Part shown: one piece after another, positions 1-10,460 of the stretch
Position numbering within the stretch: the stretch's first letter is position 1
How the letters are laid out: every line of letters begins with the position of its first letter
Source of the DNA: Impatiens glandulifera
Taxonomy: Eukaryota; Streptophyta; Magnoliopsida; Ericales; Balsaminaceae
Assembly (NCBI RefSeq): GCF_907164915.1
Contig: NC_061863.1
Span: 40,459,382 to 40,523,381, forward strand
Length of the DNA stretch: 64,000 nucleotides
Direction: 5' to 3'
The notes under the pieces: model-generated
What the model saw: the letters and a program-made list of their open reading frames with translations, nothing else
Databases searched by the model: none
What the model was told of the DNA's origin: nothing
Position numbers and translations under genes: made by a program

Positions 1-117
1 TGGTTGTTGAACGCAAATTTGGAGATTTGGGCGATGAGAGTTTAGTCCGTTCGAAGATGCCCAAGAAACTAAAGAGGAGACGGCAGATAGGAGCGGAGGA
101 TGGTCTCGAAGGGTATG

Positions 118-148
<31 letters not shown>

Positions 149-324
149 GCTTGTTCTCGGTAGAAGATATGAGGAATAATATTGGTTTAAAAATGAACAG
201 ATACGAAGAATACATTGACTACTTGTTCCCAGAAGAAACACAAGCACCAACTCTGAAGATTCTCGAAGCTGCGTACAAATGGAAAAAGCAGAAGCAGTCA
301 GCCAACGATGAAGAAGAAGATTAG
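1..324 (+). CDS. Crooked-neck/Clf1-like pre-mRNA splicing factor, last two exons (copy 1, cut by window edge)
   Basis: Two exons are visible: 1-112 (continuing from outside the window; donor G|GTATG) and 201-324 (acceptor ACAG, TAG stop at 322-324). The translation matches the C-terminus of plant Crooked neck/CLF1 proteins: a KLPRPT-family spliceosomal HAT-repeat scaffold of the NineTeen complex that acts in the nucleus. The end reads [11 protein letters not shown], then [14 protein letters not shown] and an acidic tail. The 88-bp intron starts with a TTTTG pentamer run. The same exons recur on the minus strand at 25939-26336 and 58355-58757, so this is the inverted duplicate. Whether this copy is intact upstream cannot be seen. 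Family identity is established knowledge; function of this copy is not shown. Confidence 0.85.
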
Positions 325-609
325 TTCCCTGTTTCTTTCTTTTTTTAATGTTTTGTGATCACCGTGAATCTCTGTATTTGAAGCTAATTGACCATGTTGT
401 ACTAAAGGGCAGTTGTTTCTTTATAAGTGAAAATTCTTTTATCCTCAATTATTTGAAAGTTGCAATAGTTGTATTTAAAACAATCTGTTACCTACTTCAA
501 ATCATATATCATTATTTAGGGAATCCAGCTCAGTTGTGTTTGAAGATAATTATTTATTTAAGTTGTATTTATTTGAGATAGAAGTGAATATTACATTCAT
601 TATTTAAAC

Positions 610-1655
610 CTGACCTTAACAGAATTGGGAACCAATCCTTTGTATAAAGCACCAATGCCCTCGTATTGAACTAACTGTCTTTCGGAAAGCATCAATCATA
701 CCCTTATATTCCAATGGTGCAACTTTTTCCATTCCATCCCCGCCTGTCACGACTGATGCAGCCCCTTTCCAACCGACCATCTGCATCCTTCTTCGGATGA
801 CATCTAGAGGATAAGCATAGGTCTGGCCAACTGTACCAGCAGCTGCTCCACATGCAAGCTTTGTTGTGACGCTCAACTCAGACTCCTCAACTAGTCCGAA
901 TGGTCTAGCTTTGATCAACCAGTCCTTTAGAGATTCATAAATCACATCACTTGCCACTTGAAGAGAATAGTTTAATATGTTCCAAAATAAATAAACTATA
1001 AAATCTTCTAGGAGCTTAAGATCATCATATAACATGAAGAAATCTAGTTCAAATTATTGCATATAAAAGGGGTATATAAATTGAAGATGAACCAAAGAGA
1101 GGCAACATACTTAGATGCTTCCTCATAGCTAAAGAACTTGACTGTTGAGTTGGGGACTATGCGGGCACAATTAGTGCCATTGCCTAATTGAATAGTCCAC
1201 GAAAACCCTCAATTCTCCATATATATATTTCAAACCTTGAATTGTTCCATTGTATTTTATACTATGAGGATTCTGAACCTGCAAAATTTTCCAATACAAA
1301 ACATAAACTACTCTACTACATGAAAAAGACTACAAAACACCCTATCTTTCTGCAATTGCAGACAGCAGCTCAGATGTCAGAGTAAAAGGAAATACAATGT
1401 TTCATTATGTAATATTGTTCTGAATGTCTATATATGCATCAAACATGTCTATTATTATATTGCTTTGAATGTTTCATTTGTCTAAAATGTTTCACTATAT
1501 CCATCACTCCAACCATAAATAATCTCGAGAAATAAAATAGTTGGAAGATGAATCGTGAACCTTTGCATGCTAGCTAGTTAACTCGAGGAAGCCAAGGAAA
1601 ACTTGATACGCATTTTTTTTACCTGGAGAAGAATCTTTAGACGCTTCAAAGGTGC
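610..1655 (-). pseudogene. Mitochondrial adenine-nucleotide carrier (ADNT1-like) pseudogene, copy 1
   Basis: Three blocks on the minus strand resemble the plant mitochondrial carrier ADNT1 (solute carrier 25 family, inner-membrane ATP/AMP exchange). The block near 1623-1655 encodes APLKRLKILLQ followed by a donor. The block at about 1108-1290 carries VQNPH, then NGTNCARIVPNS and VKFFSYEEASK. The block at 610-970 carries YESLKDW, CGAAAGTVGQTYAYPLD and VIRRRMQMVGW, with the PLDVIRRR carrier signature. The middle block changes frame twice (around the ATATATATATGG run and just before GNGTN) and the last block once near its end. The exons encoding the central carrier repeat are missing. This is a decayed gene, shared by all three copies. 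It lies tail-to-tail with the Crooked-neck gene. Confidence 0.8.
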
Positions 1656-1752
1656 ATTTTTTTGGTCTATAAGCCTATAGCTGGTGGTGCCCCATTTATG
1701 TTGTGCACTAGTTGCTTTGAATTGTTGAAGTTGCCTCGAAAGGGTGTCATGA

Positions 1753-2073
1753 ATGTCAGAAATGAACAACAACTCTGCTGTGGAGGAAACTGTTCTGCTA
1801 TATTTTTTTATCAGAATCGAGAAGAACAAGATTGTTCCCATTCCTAAAGCATCCAATCAGGTTTCGAATGAAGTTGGTATATCAGGGACAAACTTACAGA
1901 CTTATAACCATCAAAGATTTGGTACCAAAGAGTCTTGTTCCATTGATTTTGATAATTCTAGTTTGGATTTCCACTTCACAGTCGCTGAATCCAATATAGT
2001 GTCAGTGGGAAAGAGTGAATTTGGTAATCAGGAGTGGGCCCATGTGAGAAGGAAGGGTGAGAAGCGAAGGTAA
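1753..2073 (+). CDS. Hypothetical 106-residue ORF, conserved in three copies
   Basis: An uninterrupted ORF of 106 codons starts MSEMNNNSAVEETV and ends in a basic tail (RRKGEKRR). It stays open in all three copies (also 24193-24513 and 56613-56933, minus strand) with only a few substitutions. It overlaps, on the opposite strand, the 5' remnant of the carrier pseudogene. No recognisable domain, signal peptide or membrane segment. It may be an exon of a lost gene or chance. I do not assign a function. Confidence 0.25.
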   Translation: MSEMNNNSAVEETVLLYFFIRIEKNKIVPIPKASNQVSNEVGISGTNLQTYNHQRFGTKESCSIDFDNSSLDFHFTVAESNIVSVGKSEFGNQEWAHVRRKGEKRR

Positions 2074-2423
2074 CGAAGATTTCCTCGCCCAGGATCCCTG
2101 TCCTTCATGTAAACCCCCAAACCCACCCATGAGAAGACCGCTTACCTGTCATGGAAATACACTTACTCATTAAGTTAGATTTGTTTATATTATCTAGATT
2201 TAGGCCGTTAGTTTAGATTATTTGTTTGGTAGTTTGATTTAGATTTGTTATTGTTTAGATTAGATTTAGGTTAGTTTGTTAAATATATATGATTTTGTTA
2301 GATTTTGTTAAATGAATGATATATTTTGGTTATTGTGTTTGATTTAAGTTATATCAGATTTGGATTACGGTAATTTTGTTTGAGTAATATATATATATGA
2401 AATGCATTTAGGATGGATGAGTC
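2074..2423. other. AT-rich spacer, no gene seen
   Basis: A stretch with repeated TTAGATTTG and TTTAGATTA-like words and no supported gene. The same spacer occurs in copies 2 and 3. A gene start is possible on its right side, because a coiled-coil ORF begins at 2424. Confidence 0.5.
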
Positions 2424-2659
2424 ATGGATGAGTATTCGGCGTACACCAGAGAAATTGTCCCGGCACGTGAGGAAGATGTGAGAAAAATGATGCTGGATTT
2501 GGAACAAATCCGATTGAGGGATGCAGACCAAATGCTTACTGAAATAAAGCGGACAAGGCAGAAATGGCGCAAAAATTGGAGAATCTCGAACAGCAACTTG
2601 AATTGTTGATGAGGCAGAATCAACCACTCCCTCCTCCCCTCACATCTACTAATTTCTAG
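2424..2659 (+). pseudogene. Coiled-coil C-terminal ORF with a frameshift (copy 1)
   Basis: The ORF begins MDEYSAYTRE and continues with charged heptad-like sequence (EEDVRKMMLDLEQI, RDADQMLTEIK), typical of a coiled coil. Compared with 23608-23844 and 56028-56264, one T is missing in the run after the GAAAT near 2547, so the frame is lost after about 42 residues. The other copies stay open for 78 residues and end in a proline-rich tail. C-terminal coiled coils like this are found in plant CACTA (En/Spm) Ptta-type proteins, and CACTA transposase exons lie 3 kb downstream. The link is inference because the order is the reverse of a normal Ptta gene. Confidence 0.5.
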
Positions 2660-2869
2660 ATTATATTGTTTGATTAATTATGTATTATCTTTTCCGTACG
2701 AATGATTACATTTTTGTGTGTTTTTCTTTCATAATTATGAATTATTATTATCTTTTGGTTTTGGTTTATTAATGTTATTTAGGGTTTCTTTTCATTTATT
2801 TATTAGATTGCCTTTATTTGATAAAATTATAGAACATGGTATATTTTTAACAAAAAAAAGAGGGGTAAT

Positions 2870-4804
2870 TTCAAAGGTTTCAAATAAACCTTTGGTTTTA
2901 AAAAAAAATCGAAGGGTCAAAACCTAAGATTTATTTGAAAACTTTCGGTTTTGTCCATTGATTAAAAAAAGTAGAAAAAATTCTAAGTGTTGTTGGGAAG
3001 GGTCAAAACCAAAGATTTTCAAATAAACCTTCGGTTTTGTCCATTGATTAAAAAAGCTGAAAAATTTCTAAGTGTTGGGGAAGGATCAAAACCGAAGGTT
3101 TTCAAATAAACCTTCGGTTTTGTCCATTGATTAAAAAAAGCAGAAAAAATTCTAATTGTTGGGAAGGGTCAAAGCCGAAGGTTTTCAAATAAACCTTTAG
3201 TTTTGTCCATTGTTTAAAAAAATTAGAAAAAATTCTAAGTGTTGAAAAGGGTCAAAACCGAAGGTTTTCAAATAAACCTTCGGTTTTGTCCATTGATTAA
3301 AAAAAGCAGAAAAAATTCTAAGTGTTGGGAAGGGTCAAAACCGAAGGTTTTCAAATAAACCTTCGGTTTTGTCCATTGATTAAAAAAAGCAGAAAAAATT
3401 ATAACTGTTGGGAATGGTCAAAATCGAAGGTTTTCAAATAAACCTTCGGTTTTGTCCATTGATTAAAAAAAGCAGAAAAATTCTAAGTGTTGGGAAGGTT
3501 CAAAACCGAAGGTTTTCAAATAAATCTTCGGTTTTGTCCATTGATTAAAAAAAGCAAAAAAAATTATAAGTGTTGGGAAGGGTCAAAATCGAAGGTTTTC
3601 AAATAAACCTTCGGTTTTGTCCATTGATTAAAAAAAGCAGAAAAAATTCTAAGTGTTGGGAAGGGTCAAAACCGAAGGTTTTCAAATAAACCTTCGGTTT
3701 TGTCCATTGATTAAAAAAACAGAAAAAATTCAAAGGTCTTGTTCTCTTTGGGTTTTTTAAAAAACCCATCCCAAAACAATTTTCCAATCAATCACTTCTC
3801 AACAATCATATCACTCATTTCATTAACCAAAATACTAAAATACCCTCTATTTTAAATTATTATTTTTTATTTTATTCATATATATCAATACCCTTTAAGT
3901 CTTTTTACCAAAAATAATCATCACTTCCTCAAAATCATCACCAATCATTACCTTTTTCCCTCTCTAGGTTTTTTCAAAAACCCCAATCCGAACAAGGCCT
4001 AAGTGTTGTAAATGGTCAAAACCGAAGGTTTTCAAATAAACCTTCAGTTTTGTCCATTGATTAAAAAAAGCAGAAAAAATTCTAAGTGTTGGGAAGGGTC
4101 AAAACCGAAGGTTTTCAAATAAACCTTCGGTTTTGTCCATTGATTAAAAAAAGTATAAAAATTTCTAAGTGTTGAGAATGGTCAAAACCAAAGGTTTTCA
4201 AATAAACCTTCGGTTTTGTCCATTGATTAAAAAAAGCAGAAAAAATTATAACTGTTGGGAATGGTCAAAATCGAAGGTTTTCAAATAAACCTTCGGTTTT
4301 GTCCATTGATTAAAAAAAGTAGAAAAAATTCTAAGTGTTGGGAAGGTTCAAAACCGAAGGTTTTCAAATAAATCTTCGGTTTTGTCCATTGATTAAAAAA
4401 AGCAAAAAAAATTATAAGTGTTGGGAAGGGTCAAAACCGAAGGTTTTTAAATAAACCTTCGGTTTTGTCCATTGATTAAAAAAAGCAGAAAAAATTGTAA
4501 GTGTTGGGAAGGGTCAAAACCGAAGGTTTTCAAATAAACCTTCGGTTTTGTCCATTGATTAAAAAAACAGAAAAAATTCTAAGTGTTGTAAAGGGTCAAA
4601 ACCGAAGGTTTTCAAATAAACCTTCAGTTTTGTCCATTGATTAAAAAAAGCAGAAAAAATTCTAAGTGTTGGGAAGGGTCAAAACCGAAGGTTTTCAAAT
4701 AAACCTTCGGTTTTGTCCATTGATTAAAAAAAGTATAAAAATTTCTAAGTGTTGAGAATGGTCAAAACCGAAGGTTTTCAAATAAACCTTCGATTTTGTC
4801 CCTT
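2870..4804. repeat. 83-bp hairpin satellite array, about 19 units (copy 1)
   Basis: Tandem units of roughly 83 bp each contain the near-perfect inverted repeat AAAACCGAAGGTTT / AAACCTTCGGTTTT around a 6-nt loop, followed by a spacer with TCCATTGATTAAAAAAAG and TAAGTGTTGGGAAGG. I count 19 copies of the spacer word. Single-base differences between units mostly keep the stem paired. A 265-bp MITE interrupts the array after the tenth unit. Part of the array (the unit with AGTATAAAAATTTC) is itself duplicated within it. Family not recognised; it may be subterminal sequence of a CACTA-type element. Confidence 0.85.
3735..3999. mobile_element. Harbinger/Tourist-type MITE inside the satellite (copy 1)
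   Basis: A 265-bp insertion interrupts one satellite unit. Its ends are imperfect inverted repeats (GGTCTTGTTC at the left; GAACAAGGCC at the right, i.e. GGCCTTGTTCGG read inward). It is flanked by AAA and TAA, where uninterrupted units read TTCTAAGTG, so the target duplication is the trinucleotide TAA with one change. Three-bp TAA-type duplications and a GGCCTTGTTCGG-like terminus fit PIF/Harbinger MITEs. The same insertion is present at 54689-54953 and absent from copy 2. Confidence 0.75.
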
Positions 4805-5550
4805 CCCAAAAATATTATGTTTAAGGTCAGGACCGAGAGGTTTATTCAAAACTTTCAGAAATACCCATCAAAACCGAAAGTTATATATAAACTTTTGGTT
4901 TTACCACTTCATAATTTGTTAAATTAATTGGTTTTTCACCTATAATCTAGACTCCTAAATAATCTAATCAAGTGTGTGTTGTTTTTTAAAAATTAAGATT
5001 GTGTTTAATGTTAAAATGTTTATGATTGTGTTTGATTATGTAAAGAAGTGTATATATATGTTTGTGTTTGATGATTACATTAATGTGTATAAAGTTTGAT
5101 CATATAGATTGTGTAATGTTTTAAGGTTATTAAATGTGTTTAATTAATGTTGTTCAATGTCATTAGAAGATTAAAAATCAATTAATTTAACAATTTGTGA
5201 AATGGTAATTCCGAAAGTTAATGGTATAACTTTTGGAAATACCCATCAAAACCGTAAGTTATACCATTAACTCTCGGAATTACCATTTCACAAATTGTTA
5301 AATTAATTGGTTTTCTACTTTCCAATCTAGACTCCTAACTAATATAATCAAGTGTGTGTTTTATTTTAAAAATTGAGATTTTGTTTAATGTTAAAATGTT
5401 CATGAATGTGTTTGATTATATAGAGAAGTGTATATAAATGTTTATGTTTGATTATCCTATGTATTTGTGTAATGTTTGATCATATGGATTGCGAAATGTT
5501 TTAAGGATATCAAATGTGTTAAATTAATGTTGTTCAAGGTTATTAGAAAG
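4805..5550. repeat. Tandem duplication, two units with 380-bp period (copy 1)
   Basis: Landmarks repeat with a 380-bp period: CTAGACTCCTAA at about 4948 and 5328, AATCAAGTGTGTG, TTTGATCATAT, and AATGTTGTTCAA at about 5147 and 5527. The units are roughly 85-90% alike by eye. The boundary between them holds a long inverted repeat (5179-5309). The block links the satellite to the CACTA transposase exons and is present in all three copies. Confidence 0.75.
5179..5309. repeat. 131-bp long hairpin
   Basis: Arms of about 53 bp pair with one mismatch: the left arm starts CAATTAATTTAACAATTTG and the right arm ends CAAATTGTTAAATTAATTG. The loop of about 20 nt contains ACCCATCAAAACC. The equivalent hairpins are at 21308-21439 and 53389-53519. 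Confidence 0.8.
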
Positions 5551-6088
5551 TGAGAAGGCATCTCATACCGTCTTCTGAAGTGGAAGGCATTAAGTGTTGA
5601 CCAATTGGATTACATTTGGACTGCTGTGACGGTAATAATTATTACTTAATTATACATTAATCATTAAATAATTGTTTATAACATTTGAATGTTTTTATTT
5701 TCAGGATCCGTTCGAGGCTACTAATGGTCCTATTGACAATTATCGAAAGACCGGATTGGAACACGCCAAGCAGATATGAGATAGATGGCGCTCGGATTTG
5801 AACACGGGATATATCCGTGTCCATAAAGGAGACGAGGCGGCGATACTGGCCAATCCTCCACCAGACTACGATCGAGATGATTGGGAGTTTGTGTGTCGCA
5901 ACCATTTCTTCACGGAAAAATTTAAGGTACGGTTTCATAATTCAAATAAAAGTTGATATTAATTATTCTAACTTCATTTTTTATTTAAATTTCAGAAAAA
6001 CAGTAGTACAAATATTGTTAACAGGAAGAAACTCAAATTCCCACATCATACGGGAAGTAGACTGTTTTCTCAAGTTGAAGAAGAGTTG
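5550..6088 (+). pseudogene. CACTA (En/Spm, Ptta/Transposase_24-like) fragment, copy 1
   Basis: Three exons with good splice sites can be read: about 5553-5631 (YRLLKWKALSVDQLDYIW, donor ACG|GTAATA), 5705-5926 (DPFEATNG, then DDWEFVCRNHFFTEKFK, donor AAG|GTACGG) and 5996-6088 (NIVNRKKLKFPHHTGSR, FSQVEEEL, donor TTG|GTAAGT). The pattern DDWE..C...F..FK followed by NR.KL..PH.TGS is that of the plant transposase domain known as Transposase_24. In this copy the codon after KQI is TGA, where copies 2 and 3 encode Trp, so it is broken. Upstream and downstream parts of the transposase are absent. Confidence 0.75.
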
Positions 6089-6473
6089 GTAAGTTATTTG
6101 TAATAACTTAATAATATAAAGATTGTTATTAATAATCATTAAATTGAAATTAATGATATTATTGTTCATTATTTGGATTGTATTATTGATACAAATAATC
6201 ACTAAAGTGACAATGTTTGTTGAAATTTATTCAAGAAAATTTTGAAAGTTAGTATTTTGTAATTTATGTGATTATATTATTTAGCCCAAAGGCTGATAAT
6301 TAATTGACGAAATTGCGTAAATATTTGTGGTGGTAAACATGTAATAATTATAAAGTCTTATTTATGTGAATAATTAATCCATCAAAAGATACATTCATTA
6401 TTTGACATTTCTTATTATTAATGTTTGATCATTACACCAAAATACTATTAGAAATTAATATTACTTTCCAAAA
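6089..6473. other. Intron-like AT-rich sequence, no gene
   Basis: It follows the donor site of the transposase fragment. No exon could be recognised before the hAT element begins. Identical context is seen in copy 3 (52215-52599). Confidence 0.5.
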
Positions 6474-7913
6474 TAGGGTTGTACATGAGTCAAGCTATTC
6501 GTGAGTCACTCGTGAGCCGCTCGATCAAAGCTCGGCTTGAGCTTGACTTTGACCGAGCTCGAGCCGAGCTCGAGCCGACTCGTTTAAAATTCGAGTCGAG
6601 CTCGAGTTTATATAATTTGTGCTCGATGGCTTGTCGAGCTTTTTCGAGCCTAAGTATATAATATATAATTTTTTTAATTTAATATTAAAACTCAAATAAT
6701 ATATTTTTTCCATCTCTTACTCTTCAAAGTCCATATGAAGGCCCACAATCTATAATAAAACTCTAATTTCTAACATATTTATGACTCTTCATCTAACCTC
6801 ATCTTCTTCATCTAAGCCTCTTGTTTCATTTTCATCTAACTTAATATCTTCTTCATCTAATGGCATTTTGTTTCATTTTCATCTAACCTAATCTTCTTCA
6901 TCTAATCGCCTCTACTTTCATTCTTCCTTCATTTTCTCTTTGTAATTGACTATTTTTTCATTCTTCCTTCATTATTTTCTCTTTGCTCACTCTTTTTTCT
7001 CTTTGCTCACTCTTCACCTCTTTCATTCTTCCTTCATTATTTTCTCTTTGCTCACTCTTTTTTCTCTTTGCTCACTCTTCACCGTTTTTTCACATTTAAT
7101 CTTTTCTTTATTCATTCTTCACAATTTCTTTAGCTATTAATCTCTTATTCTTTAGTCTTCACATATTTTTCACTCTTCATCTATTCATTTTCTTCTTTTT
7201 TGTCTTCACGATTTCATTTAGAAGAGGGTTTACAAGTAATTAAATTTATTTTCACTTTAATGATAACTATTGTTTTTATTTTTTTATTTAACTTTGATTT
7301 TTTTTACCTTAAAGAAATCCAACAACAAAGAAAAGAAAAAACTATTTTATTGGTGAACTCAGTGCATGAATATATAAACTTAGACTTCGATTATTCTATA
7401 CATAGGTTGGATGAATATATAATAAAAACTTATTGGTTATAAAAAAGATTGTTTAAAAAAAAAGAGGTAAATATTTTTTAAAAATAAATTATATATAATA
7501 AAAGTGTATTATATATAATATTGAAAGAGATAAATAAGGTTTAATATATTATATATAATAAAAATAATATTAAGATATAATAATTAGTTTAGTATAAAAA
7601 GAAATAAAAATAGTTAATATTTTATTTATAATAAAAGTATATATAATAAAAATTTATATTGAAAAGAGATAAAAAAAAAGTTAATATATTATCTATAATA
7701 AAAATAAATATTATGGATATAATAATTAGCATATTATAATATATAATTATTTACGGATAAAAATAGTTAATATATTATATATAAAAAATATTTATTATAT
7801 ATAATATTAAAAGAGATAAAAAATGTTAATATATTTTATATAATAAAAGTATAATATATATACAGTAATATTTAAAGATATATATATTATATATAATATG
7901 TTGAGAAAAAAAG

Positions 7914-7975
<62 letters not shown>

Positions 7976-8820
7976 ATATGTTTAAAGAAAAAAATAATTT
8001 ATAAGATTAATAATATATATTATAATATATAAAAATAATAATAAATTGTTGTTATAAGTTATATTCTTCCTATAATGTTTGAATCTTATTATACTTGCAT
8101 CCAAATAAATTAAATATATATAATATCTAATAGTAAGAAGATTAAAGTAAGTTTTCATTATTGAATTCTTATGTTATATATTGAATTTTATCATTTATTT
8201 AATTAATTTTTCACTTTTTCAGAAAGAGAAGACATATCAATTGTTGTCGGTATCTACCTCTTAAAATAATTAAATTTTAATTATTTGTTTTAAAATTTAT
8301 TTTTTATATTAATTATTTTTAAGATTAAACATTTCATATTATTGAATGCAGGTAGTACAAGTTGTACGTGTGTTATGATTGAAGAACATGAGTTAAAAAA
8401 ATTAATATATTGAATGTTCAAACAATTTTTATAGTTTTGTACTTTAATTTTTGAATTTTATGTTTTAGAATTTTGATTAGTAATGGTGATTTAATAATGT
8501 TTTGAATTATTATGTTTTAGAATTTTGAATAGTTATGATTGTTTCATATTTTAATTTTGAAATATCATGTTTTAATTTATTAATTTGTATGAAAGTTTGA
8601 TATTTTAATTTTATAAATAAATTTGGTTCGAGTTCGAGCTCGAATTGAGTTCGAGTTCGAGTTTGAGCTTGAAAATTAAATTTTTGTTCAAGCTTTCGAA
8701 TCGAGCCGAGCTTGTAAGTAATATAGTCGAGTCGAACTCGAGTTCAAATTTATAAGCTCGTTCGAGCTCGAGCTCGAGCTTCAGCAAGCTCGAGCTCGGC
8801 TCGGCTCATTTGCAGCCCTA
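6474..8820. mobile_element. Non-autonomous hAT-like element, 2347 bp (copy 1)
   Basis: The ends are inverted repeats starting TAGGGTTGTACATGAG and, from the other side, TAGGGCTGCAAATGAG. Both are followed by subterminal clusters of GAGCTCGAGC/GAGCCGAGC motifs. Flanking 8-mers TTCCAAAA and GTCCAAAT agree at six positions, as for an old 8-bp hAT target duplication. The interior is AT-rich with no transposase ORF, a duplicated block of about 63 bp of TTCATTCTTCC/CTCTTTGCTCAC words (about 6957-7083), and a TA microsatellite. The open frames there are low-complexity and not counted as genes. Confidence 0.8.
7915..7968. repeat. (TA)n microsatellite
   Basis: About 25 TA dinucleotides inside the hAT element. 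The equivalent tract in copy 3 is interrupted and of different length. Confidence 0.9.
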
Positions 8821-8828
8821 GTCCAAAT

Positions 8829-9600
8829 ACTTGATATTAATGTTGTATTGAGTATTTTGAGATGGGATAAATCATTATTTGAATTTAGTTGTTACTTAAG
8901 TTTATAAATGTGAGTAATTAGTTTATTAAATATTCTAAGTGATTAAGGGCTATAATTTTTTTATTATGTCAAGTTAAAGATATATTTTTTTTAGACGAGA
9001 CTACAATATTTTTTTTTGAAGATGTTGAGTTTGAGGGGAGAAATAATTTTGTCTTTAAAAATAATTTAGATCAATAATTCCTATTGTGGAAGATTTGATT
9101 TATATCTCAAGTATTTTGACATTGATAAGGATTTTATTGATATTGATGATAATGATAAAAAACCAAGAGTAACAAGACAATATTATTAAATTCATTAAGT
9201 ACAAACTCAATAACCTCAAAATCAAGTGTCTTTATGACAATCTAGTTTAATTGAATTTCTCTTTAAGGACAATTTATGGTACTCGTTGCATATTTTAATA
9301 TGGAGCTTCACCAAAAAAAATATTAAGGGTTTTTCAATAGAGACATTAAAAAACAATTTGTTGCAATGAGAAAATTTTGTGTTGAGAGATCAAATTAATA
9401 TAGTTTTCAAATTAAAGAAATTCATCTATAGACTTAAAGAAGCGTCTCGTTAGTGATACCATAAATTTCACAAAATAACAATTCTCTCTTTTGATTTTGA
9501 GATGAATTTAATTGATAATTTGTGTATCACAAGTTCAGTGGGAGTACACGTCTATTTATGGTTTTATATATGGGTGACATTTTGTTTGTCATAAATTTTG
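8829..9600. other. No gene recognised; probably decayed Copia pol
   Basis: AT-rich sequence with short open stretches only. It lies just upstream of a recognisable Copia RNase H fragment, so it is probably the rest of that polyprotein, too decayed for me to read. Confidence 0.35.
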
Positions 9601-10045
9601 CTTGGCATTAAATAACCAAGAGTTATGAGATATTTGAAAAGAACTAAGAATTAAATGCTCACATATAGAAAGTCGGAAAGTCTTGAGAGCATTGAGTATT
9701 CTGACTTTGATCTTACGGGATGCCAAAATAGTATGAAATCCACTTCGGGTTATATTTTTCGCAAGCTGGTTTTGTCGTTTCTTAAAGAAGTGTCGAACAA
9801 ACACTTAAGCATCATCCAATATTGTAGCGGAATTTGTGACATGTTATTAGTAATCAAATTAAGTAATATTGATATCAAGTTTCTTGTTATGAAAGAAATG
9901 ATACAAAGTGGATAGATTTCTATAAAATATTTATGTACAAACTCTGTGGTTATAAACTCATTGACAATGATTTTATCGCCTAATGTCTTTCATGAGAATA
10001 TTGCTCGTATGAGTATCATAGAGATCGACGATCTCTAACTTCAGT
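9601..10045 (+). pseudogene. Ancient Copia RNase H fragment (copy 1)
   Basis: The frame from about 9655 reads MLTYRKSESLES, YSDFDLTGCQNSMKSTSGYIF, matching the Copia RNase H start (YSDSDFAGC..S.KSTSGYIF). Frame breaks and substitutions follow, and the downstream RNase H motifs are only partly visible. It ends near CAGTGGGAGTTTATAG at about 10041, which resembles a polypurine tract. This old element is the site into which the young retrotransposon inserted in copy 2. Confidence 0.7.
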
Positions 10046-10460
10046 GGGAGTTTATAGTTTGGTTGTCTTTCGGTTTAGTTATTTTATAGATATTTATAAA
10101 GTTTCTTATTCTGATCAGAAATTAAGTATTATTCAGTTCATTACACTTTGTATAATTATGCTTAAAGTATGATCTCACTAAAGTCAAGTAGGACTAGTTG
10201 AAAATTGACATGAATAGATCTCCTTTCATGAAATTTTCATTCATCACATTCTTGATATAATTTGTCAATTAATTGTATTGATTTATGTGATCATTGTTGG
10301 TTCTAGTTGTTCTTAAATACAACGACGAACTCTTTGGTCCTATATTGATATAATTAATTGATAAAATTGATTATACAAGATATGATTGAGATGACATAAA
10401 ACCTCAAGCGCATTATGGTTGATACATTTATTTTTTTACATACGTGACCCAGTGAGAGAT

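Noticed and set aside
1578..1856. 92-codon frame starting MDALGMGTILFF (and its copies)
   Set aside because: Only its last part (APLKRLKILLQ) is a real carrier exon remnant; the upstream part is antisense to another open frame and has no homology I recognise.
6946..7140. 64-aa Phe/Ser-rich hydrophobic ORF
   Set aside because: Low-complexity product of TTC/CTT repeats inside the non-autonomous hAT element; not conserved as protein.
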